From an uncultured Clostridia bacterium (lineage in GTDB: Bacteria; Bacillota; Clostridia; Oscillospirales; Acutalibacteraceae), in assembly GCA_947627725.1 (NCBI GenBank), contig CANQXE010000015.1, positions 1 to 61,285 of the forward strand: DNA of 61,285 nt. Reading direction: 5' to 3'. Positions within the stretch are counted from its first letter, which is position 1, and every line of letters starts with the position of its first letter. A model generated the notes under the pieces. It saw only the letters and a list, made by a program, of their open reading frames with translations. It made no database searches and had not been told where the DNA came from. Position numbers and translations under genes: made by a program. Below are positions 56,260 through 61,285 of the stretch, piece after piece.

Positions 56260-56645
56260 ATTTTTTGCACCTCCTTTTTCGTTTCAGTTAAGTCAACGGC
56301 ATATACTCCGCTGTTGACCGCTTTTGTAATTTGATTTAGGTTATTTCCTATTCTACGGAGCTCTGCTGATAATTCTTTTACTCCGTCAATTACAATGATT
56401 TCTTTATCCAAAGCACAGTCACGGAGGTACATACTTATGAGTCTGTAAGATGAAAGTGCCTTGGTTTCAATCAATTTCTTCTCTTCAGGAGTTACTCTGA
56501 AGGTTAGTATTTCTGTTCTGTTTTTACTTATATTATCACCTTTATCCTTTCCTAATAGGGGTATGGGCTTAGCCCGAATGCATTTGTTATCGCCATGGTG
56601 TAATACAAATGCGAAACCTGCAATAAACACTCTAAACCGATACAC
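56220..56645 (-). CDS. MobC-like mobilization accessory protein
   Basis: The conserved part runs from about residue 40 (KNRTEILTFRVTPEEKKLIETKAL) to LSAELRRIGNNLNQITKAVNSG, the MobC (PF05713) pattern of relaxosome proteins. The 38 codons after GTG 56645 look non-coding: they cover oriT-like repeats and the only good SD (CACCTTT at 56537-56543, read AAAGGTG) points to ATA 56531 (ATA-AGT-AAA-AAC). I keep the longer frame because no normal start codon lies nearer the homologous region; the true N-terminus is uncertain. Confidence 0.75.
   Translation of the reverse strand: MYRFRVFIAGFAFVLHHGDNKCIRAKPIPLLGKDKGDNISKNRTEILTFRVTPEEKKLIETKALSSYRLISMYLRDCALDKEIIVIDGVKELSAELRRIGNNLNQITKAVNSGVYAVDLTETKKEVQKIWQSLNSLSQAVR
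56555..56640. other. Candidate oriT region
   Basis: 8-bp inverted repeat GCATTTGT (56580-56587) and ACAAATGC (56605-56612) with a 17-nt gap, next to GGGCT-T-AGCCC (56565-56575). It is directly upstream of mobC-relaxase, the usual place of oriT. No nic consensus matched from memory. Confidence 0.45.
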
Positions 56646-56707
56646 CCTTAATTTGATTTTTTGTCCGTGTGCCGATATTTGGCTTTAAAAATTTGATTAG
56701 GGTAGAG

Positions 56708-57808
56708 TTATTCTATTTTTCTTTCATCTGCCCAAATTTTGCCGACAGGGTCGCAAGGGACGAAAGGAACGGAAGTTTTGGCACTGACAATTTCTTCGTC
56801 ACTTACGGCACTTGAGTCACTGGCAGAAAGATAAGATACTTCAACAAGTCTTTGTCCATTACTTCTGTGGCTAACAAATTTAATTCTGTTGTCTTCAAGT
56901 TCATATCTGTATTTGTTCATCATCTGTTTTAATGATTTTGCAGATAATGAATATCCGTTTGATAAGTTGAAGATATCAACTAAATCAGTATTACTGCCTT
57001 TGAAATGTTTTTGAATTTTCATAAACTCAATGAAGTCAATCATCTCTTGCGGTATAGTAGGAACAGGATTTTCAAGGCTATCGTTTAACAAATCCCAAGT
57101 GCAGTTTTCTTTATTGAACGATAATTGAAATTCTCTCTGTTCAATATCTCTGCCTGTGCAAAGCAAATTAGCTTTGTTTTCATTTCGTTTGTCTTTGTTC
57201 AAAACAAACACAGTGTCAACTGCACCACTGATTCCTGTTGTGCCTGACAACTTGTTAAGTGGATCACTGTCACCTTGTTTTCTAAGATGATGAACCAACA
57301 GAATAGAGATTGACATTTCATCAGCATATTTTTTCAATTTCCCGATTTCATTGTAATCATTTGCATAGGATAATTCTGAACTACTATTTCTTACCATCTG
57401 AAATGTATCAATTACAATCAGCGTTGTATCAGAGTGAGTAATGATGAAATTTTGTATCTGCTGAATCAATCCTGTTTCGATACTTTCTGATTTAGTTGCG
57501 ACATACAAATTTGATGGTACTTCATCAGTTATACAATTAAGCCTGTCCTGAATCCTTCCAAGGCTGTCTTCAAGACAGAGATAGAGAACAGTGCCTTTTA
57601 CAGTTGGGAGATTCCAAACAGATTCACCTTTAGCAGTTCTTACACACCAATCAAGCACCATCCATGATTTACCAATCTTTGGTGCGCCTCCGAGAATTGA
57701 AACACCCTGTGGCAACAAAGACTGAATACAAAACCTTGATTTTTGGAATTGCATATCCATTAAAGTTTCACCGTCAATTGCTTCAAGTAACTGAATGTCT
57801 TTATTCAT
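56708..57808 (-). CDS. RepA-like AAA ATPase (RecA-fold helicase)
   Basis: 366 aa. Walker A at residues 40-48 (GGAPKIGKS), Walker B in TLIVIDTF, HH at LLVHHLRK, plus the AAA_25/RepA pattern (YLCLEDSLGRIQDRL, SGTTGISGAVDTVF). A C-terminal winged-helix-like part follows. In mobilizable elements it helps replicate or unwind the element. Strong SD GGAGG before the ATG. Confidence 0.87.
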   Translation of the reverse strand: MNKDIQLLEAIDGETLMDMQFQKSRFCIQSLLPQGVSILGGAPKIGKSWMVLDWCVRTAKGESVWNLPTVKGTVLYLCLEDSLGRIQDRLNCITDEVPSNLYVATKSESIETGLIQQIQNFIITHSDTTLIVIDTFQMVRNSSSELSYANDYNEIGKLKKYADEMSISILLVHHLRKQGDSDPLNKLSGTTGISGAVDTVFVLNKDKRNENKANLLCTGRDIEQREFQLSFNKENCTWDLLNDSLENPVPTIPQEMIDFIEFMKIQKHFKGSNTDLVDIFNLSNGYSLSAKSLKQMMNKYRYELEDNRIKFVSHRSNGQRLVEVSYLSASDSSAVSDEEIVSAKTSVPFVPCDPVGKIWADERKIE

Positions 57809-57847
57809 AATGTTTACCTCCCTTCTTTTTAAACTAAATATATCTTC

Positions 57848-57876
57848 TTGTTAAGAATTTCTATTTATGTTATGAT
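57848..57876 (+). promoter_or_regulatory. Promoter of the DUF6076-like gene
   Basis: TTGTTA (57848-57853) and TATGAT (57871-57876), spacer 17 bp. Long leader to ATG 57969. Confidence 0.5.
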
Positions 57877-57968
57877 TTTAGCAGATTGATATTTTTTGAA
57901 AAGGTTTCAGTGTGGCAGATTGTAAATTCAAAATTTTCAAAAGATCGATTATTCACAGGAGGGATAGT

Positions 57969-59009
57969 ATGAGATGGAGTGACTTTGATGACAGCTATTT
58001 TGCGATCAGCATAAATTTCAGTGATGATAAGAAAACTTTTCACGCGTATACTAATCCTATTTCAAGTTCTGATACGGATATGCTAAATATATCTGACAGC
58101 GTATTTGATGAATTAAATCGGTTTATTGAATTTGATTTCAGGTTTGTATTTGAATACAGAAAAGAATTGAAATCAATCTATGAAAAAATTTTGAACTTGG
58201 ATATTGAAAATGAAGAAGCACTAAAATTGTTCAATGAATATATGAATATTTTCACTGATATTTCTGCTGAAATTGAAAAAGATTTACCATTGCTCTCTTA
58301 TGCGTTAAATATTTTCATTGAGGAAAAACAATCAATAGAGAATTATGTTAAATTCGATTTTATATCACCGATGGATAAACTGTGGGATGAACTTGACGGT
58401 GTACTTATACTGCAAAGAGATTTGTATATGAGGTTTGAAGAATTAAGTGAAAAGCAGTTAAAAACGGCAGACAGAAAGCATCTGCCTGTACTTGATGATT
58501 TAGGAGGTTTTAATGTAAAGGTTGATTTGAGTTATGACAATGGTGAATTGAAACAGATCTATTTAGTTAATTCAGCAGAAATACTTTATTCATTACTTAC
58601 GAGTTACTTCTTCGCATCAAATCCAAATATTTCACTTTGTCAGAACTGTAACCGTTTCTTTGTGCCGAAAACAAAAAAGGTTACCCTGTACTGTGACAGA
58701 GTAACCGAAAATGGATTGACCTGTAAAAAGGAGGGAGCAGTATCTAAATATCAAAATAACATTGATGAGGATCCTGTACTCAAAAAATATAATTCAGAAA
58801 AACACAGAATCTATATGTACTGCGACCGAAGCAAGCTTGATGAATATGATTTCTTTGATGATTATTATGATTGGCTTGCTATTTTTGAACCGAAGATTAA
58901 GGAGTATAAAGCAGGGAATATTTCTGCGGATGGAGTGTTAAGCTTACTTGAAGCTGAAAGTAAAAACTTTATTCCTTACAGCAAGGATAGGCACGATACG
59001 GATTGGTAA
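57969..59009 (+). CDS. DUF6076-like accessory protein with zinc-finger motif
   Basis: 346 aa from ATG 57969 with SD AGGAGGG 5 nt before it (a frame 19 codons longer has no SD). Acidic helical N-terminal half, then near residue 235 CQNCNRFFVPKTKKVTLYC, a knuckle-like pair of CxxC...C residues followed by more Cys (TCKK, MYC). This pattern fits DUF6076, common in clostridial mobile DNA; role unknown. It lies between the RepA-like and hsdM genes, divergent from the mobilization genes. Confidence 0.65.
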   Translation: MRWSDFDDSYFAISINFSDDKKTFHAYTNPISSSDTDMLNISDSVFDELNRFIEFDFRFVFEYRKELKSIYEKILNLDIENEEALKLFNEYMNIFTDISAEIEKDLPLLSYALNIFIEEKQSIENYVKFDFISPMDKLWDELDGVLILQRDLYMRFEELSEKQLKTADRKHLPVLDDLGGFNVKVDLSYDNGELKQIYLVNSAEILYSLLTSYFFASNPNISLCQNCNRFFVPKTKKVTLYCDRVTENGLTCKKEGAVSKYQNNIDEDPVLKKYNSEKHRIYMYCDRSKLDEYDFFDDYYDWLAIFEPKIKEYKAGNISADGVLSLLEAESKNFIPYSKDRHDTDW

Positions 59010-59080
59010 TATTAGCAAATATAATAAACATATAAAAAGCAATCAGTATTACATATTTATGGACTTGAAATTTCATAATA

Positions 59081-59109
59081 TTGTATTTGCTTACATTTTA
59101 TGATAAAAT
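59081..59109 (+). promoter_or_regulatory. hsdM promoter
   Basis: TTGTAT (59081-59086) and TAAAAT (59104-59109), spacer 17 bp. Confidence 0.55.
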
Positions 59110-59154
59110 TTATTTTGTAATATTATAACTAATTTTGTTTATTGAGGTAAATAT

Positions 59155-60723
59155 ATGGCTAAAGCAAATAAAAAAGAAATACCAATGGAAGAAGCACTTT
59201 GGAAAAGTGCTGATAAATTAAGAGGTTCGGTAGAACCGTCAGAATATAAACATGTTGTTTTAAGTTTGTTTTTTCTGAAGTTTGCAAATGATAAGTTTCA
59301 AAAGCAAAGGGAAAAGCTTATTGCTGAGGGCAGAGAATCTTTTGTTGATAAAAGTTTTGCTTATACAAAGGACAATGTTTTCTATGTTCCGGAGGAAAGC
59401 AGATGGTCATATCTTATGGAAAATGCAAAGCAGGAGAATATTGCTTTGCTGATAGATACTGCTCTTTATACAATAGAAAAGAATAATCCGGCTCTTAAAG
59501 GTGCTTTGCCGGATAATTATTACTCGCGTCTTAATATTGATACAACCAAACTTGCTTCATTACTTGATGAGATAGATAAAATAGATACACAAAAAGATGA
59601 AGAGAATGATGTTATCGGTCGTGTGTATGAATATTTTCTAGCCAAGTTTGCGCTTAAAGAAGGTAAGGGCAAAGGAGAATTCTATACCCCAAAATCAATT
59701 GTTAATCTTATTGCAGAAATGATTGAACCATATAAGGGTAAAATCTATGATCCTTGTTGTGGTTCAGGAGGTATGTTTGTTCAGTCATATAAATTTATAG
59801 AAAGTCATCAAGGTAATACTCGTGATGTTTCCGTTTATGGACAAGAGTATACAAATACAACTTTCAAACTGGCAAAGATGAATTTAGCAATTAGAGGTAT
59901 TACTTGCAATCTTGGTGAACAGGCTGCAAATACTTTCTCAAACGATCAGCATAAAGATTTGAAAGCAGATTTTATAATGGCTAATCCGCCCTTTAATCAG
60001 AAAGAATGGCGTGCGGAAAATGAACTTGTTGATGATCCGAGATGGAATGGTTATGAAGTTCCACCAACAAGTAATGCAAACTATGGTTGGATTTTGAATA
60101 TTGTTTCAAAACTATCGCAGGATGGTGTTGCCGGATTTCTGCTTGCTAATGGTGCTTTGTCAGATGATGGTACGGAGCTAAAAATCAGAAAGCAACTTAT
60201 TGAAAATCATCTTGTTGAAGCAATAGTAATTCTTCCAAGAAATTTATTTTATACAACAGATATCAGTGTTACACTTTGGATTTTGAATAAAAATAAAAAA
60301 GAACGCACTATTGAGAAAAATGGAAAATTAAAAAAGTATCGTAATAGAGAAAATGAAGTTTTGTTTATGGATCTTCGTCAGATGGGTTCACCATATGAGA
60401 AGAAATATATCGAGCTAACAGTTGATGATAGAAAAAAAGTTGCAGATACATATCATAATTGGCAACAGATTGATTTTGAAGAAACTTATGAAAATGTGCC
60501 TGAATTCTGTTATAGTGCAGATATAGATGAAATCGCTGAAAAAGGTTATACTCTTGTACCAAGCAGATATATTGAATTTGTTAATAGAGATGAAAACATT
60601 GATTTCGATACCAAAATGAAAGCCTTGCAGGGCGAACTGAAAGACCTGCTTGTGCAAGAGGAAAAGTCAAAGACTGATTTGCTGGGTGTGTTCAAGGAGT
60701 TGGGATATGAAATCGAATTATGA
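59155..60723 (+). CDS. hsdM: Type I restriction-modification DNA methyltransferase subunit
   Basis: 522 aa N6-adenine methylase. N-terminal helical domain (WKSADKLRGSVEPSEYKHVVLSLFFLKF), GEFYTPKSIVNLIAEMI, SAM motif DPCCGSGGMFVQS near residue 203 and catalytic NPPF at 277-280. C-terminal coiled part for binding HsdS. SD TGAGGTAAAT is modest. Its stop overlaps hsdS. hsdR is not within the window. Confidence 0.95.
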   Translation: MAKANKKEIPMEEALWKSADKLRGSVEPSEYKHVVLSLFFLKFANDKFQKQREKLIAEGRESFVDKSFAYTKDNVFYVPEESRWSYLMENAKQENIALLIDTALYTIEKNNPALKGALPDNYYSRLNIDTTKLASLLDEIDKIDTQKDEENDVIGRVYEYFLAKFALKEGKGKGEFYTPKSIVNLIAEMIEPYKGKIYDPCCGSGGMFVQSYKFIESHQGNTRDVSVYGQEYTNTTFKLAKMNLAIRGITCNLGEQAANTFSNDQHKDLKADFIMANPPFNQKEWRAENELVDDPRWNGYEVPPTSNANYGWILNIVSKLSQDGVAGFLLANGALSDDGTELKIRKQLIENHLVEAIVILPRNLFYTTDISVTLWILNKNKKERTIEKNGKLKKYRNRENEVLFMDLRQMGSPYEKKYIELTVDDRKKVADTYHNWQQIDFEETYENVPEFCYSADIDEIAEKGYTLVPSRYIEFVNRDENIDFDTKMKALQGELKDLLVQEEKSKTDLLGVFKELGYEIEL

Positions 60724-61231
60724 GCCTTTGGGAAAACACATAAAGCTGATTGATACCCGAAACAAGGAAAGAATTACGGATAGGGTCTTAGGTATTAATA
60801 TTAACAAATTCTTTATGCCCTCTGTCGCAAATGTGATAGGAACGGACTTGAGTTCTTATAAGCTGCTCTGTAAAGGTAGATTTGCTTGTAATCCTATGCA
60901 CGTTGGACGTGACGAGCGTCTGCCGGTGGCACTTTATGATGAGGACGAGCCTGCCATTGTTTCTCCGGCATATTTAATGTTTGAGATAACAGATAACAGC
61001 GTTTTGAACGAGGAATACCTGATGATGTGGTTCCACCGACCGGAATTTGACCGAGTTTGCTGGCTACATACTGACGGAAGCGTTCGTGGTGGGATAACTT
61101 GGGATGATATATGCAGGCTGGAATTGCCGGTTCCGCCTATTAAGGAACAGATTGAAATTGTCAAAAGCTATAAGGCTATAACCGATAGAATAGCGTTAAA
61201 AAGGAGGATAAATGATAATTTAGTGGCTTGA
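60707..61231 (+). CDS. hsdS: Half-size type I specificity subunit HsdS
   Basis: 174 aa from ATG 60707 (SD AAGGAG), overlapping hsdM by 17 nt. One target-recognition domain (NYEPLGKHIKLIDTRNK ... WDDICRLELPVPPI) then the conserved helix KEQIEIVKSYKAITDRIALKRRINDNL, then VA and stop. A standard HsdS carries two TRDs of about 400 aa. Either it is a true half-subunit that dimerises, or the gene is cut at the central repeat by recombination or frameshift. The 54 bases after it do not restore the frame. Confidence 0.85.
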   Translation: MKSNYEPLGKHIKLIDTRNKERITDRVLGININKFFMPSVANVIGTDLSSYKLLCKGRFACNPMHVGRDERLPVALYDEDEPAIVSPAYLMFEITDNSVLNEEYLMMWFHRPEFDRVCWLHTDGSVRGGITWDDICRLELPVPPIKEQIEIVKSYKAITDRIALKRRINDNLVA

Positions 61232-61285
61232 CGACATCATTTTTGCGACTGCTACCGGTATTAGAGATGAAAGCTTCCTTGTTTC

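Larger units (their letters stand above)
53176..61285. mobile_element. Integrated mobilizable element (left end between tadA and the recombinase; right end outside)
   Basis: Recombinase, small ORF, relaxase, MobC-like protein and RepA-like ATPase run together on minus, a set found in mobilizable transposons of the Tn4451/NBU style. They are followed by a DUF6076-like gene and type I modification genes on plus. Left junction is most likely 53176-53241. The right end and its repeat are not in view, so the extent of the element, and whether hsdMS belongs to it, are open. Confidence 0.6.

Overview
The window reads as chromosomal DNA of a strict-anaerobe, low-to-mid GC, spore-forming Clostridia lineage. 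The gut Ruminococcaceae/Oscillospiraceae style is the best guess, by inference from gene content. Supporting signs are strong Shine-Dalgarno (SD) sites, TTGACA/TATAAT-type promoters with 16-18 bp spacers, single-chain GlyRS, sporulation genes yqfC-yqfD, a PerR-reverse rubrerythrin-flavodiiron oxygen-defence locus, and carbohydrate genes (GH2 beta-galactosidase, GH30 hydrolase, uxuA/uxuB). No rRNA, tRNA or CRISPR array was seen.

Layout, left part (1-20 kb): glyS and a DUF975 membrane protein (+) converge on two small hypothetical genes and the gltX-glnS-typA-hemW operon (-). Then come a DUF4250 microgene, perR-rbr with a PerR-type operator, a flavodiiron protein, a 108-aa protein that looks like an amidohydrolase beta-sandwich lacking its catalytic barrel, asnB, a nitroreductase, a GDPD, and secA plus a lipoprotein (-). 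Middle (20-37 kb): sugar transferase-lacZ, a radical SAM enzyme of unknown role, CorC-like/pth/mfd, yqfC-yqfD, uxuA-uxuB-GH30 (glucuronate use with a membrane-anchored hydrolase), an Amidase_6 protein and a tiny monocistronic 22-aa gene.

Right part (37-53 kb): hisS-aspS-yfbR with mgsA upstream; the rod-shape operon mreB-mreC-mreD-mrdA; prfB-mgtC-pdaA-like; then a tight five-gene operon on + (RING/zinc-ribbon DUF2628 protein, galU, unknown protein, CPBP protease, tadA) ending in a strong terminator. From about 53.2 kb to the window end lies accessory DNA: a large serine recombinase, a small ORF, a relaxase, a MobC-like protein with an oriT-like segment before it, a RepA-like ATPase, a DUF6076-like zinc-finger protein, and a type I methylase with a half-size specificity subunit. 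This is an integrated mobilizable element whose right end is outside the window; whether hsdMS is cargo is not settled here.

Recurrent regulatory themes seen in the sequence: hairpins whose 3' arm contains the SD of the next gene (hemW to a 52-aa ORF; mgtC to the deacetylase), a long inverted repeat spanning the gltX promoter, and a structured leader before uxuA. The least explained units are the barrel-less amidohydrolase gene and the 22-aa gene; each has its own promoter, SD and terminator.
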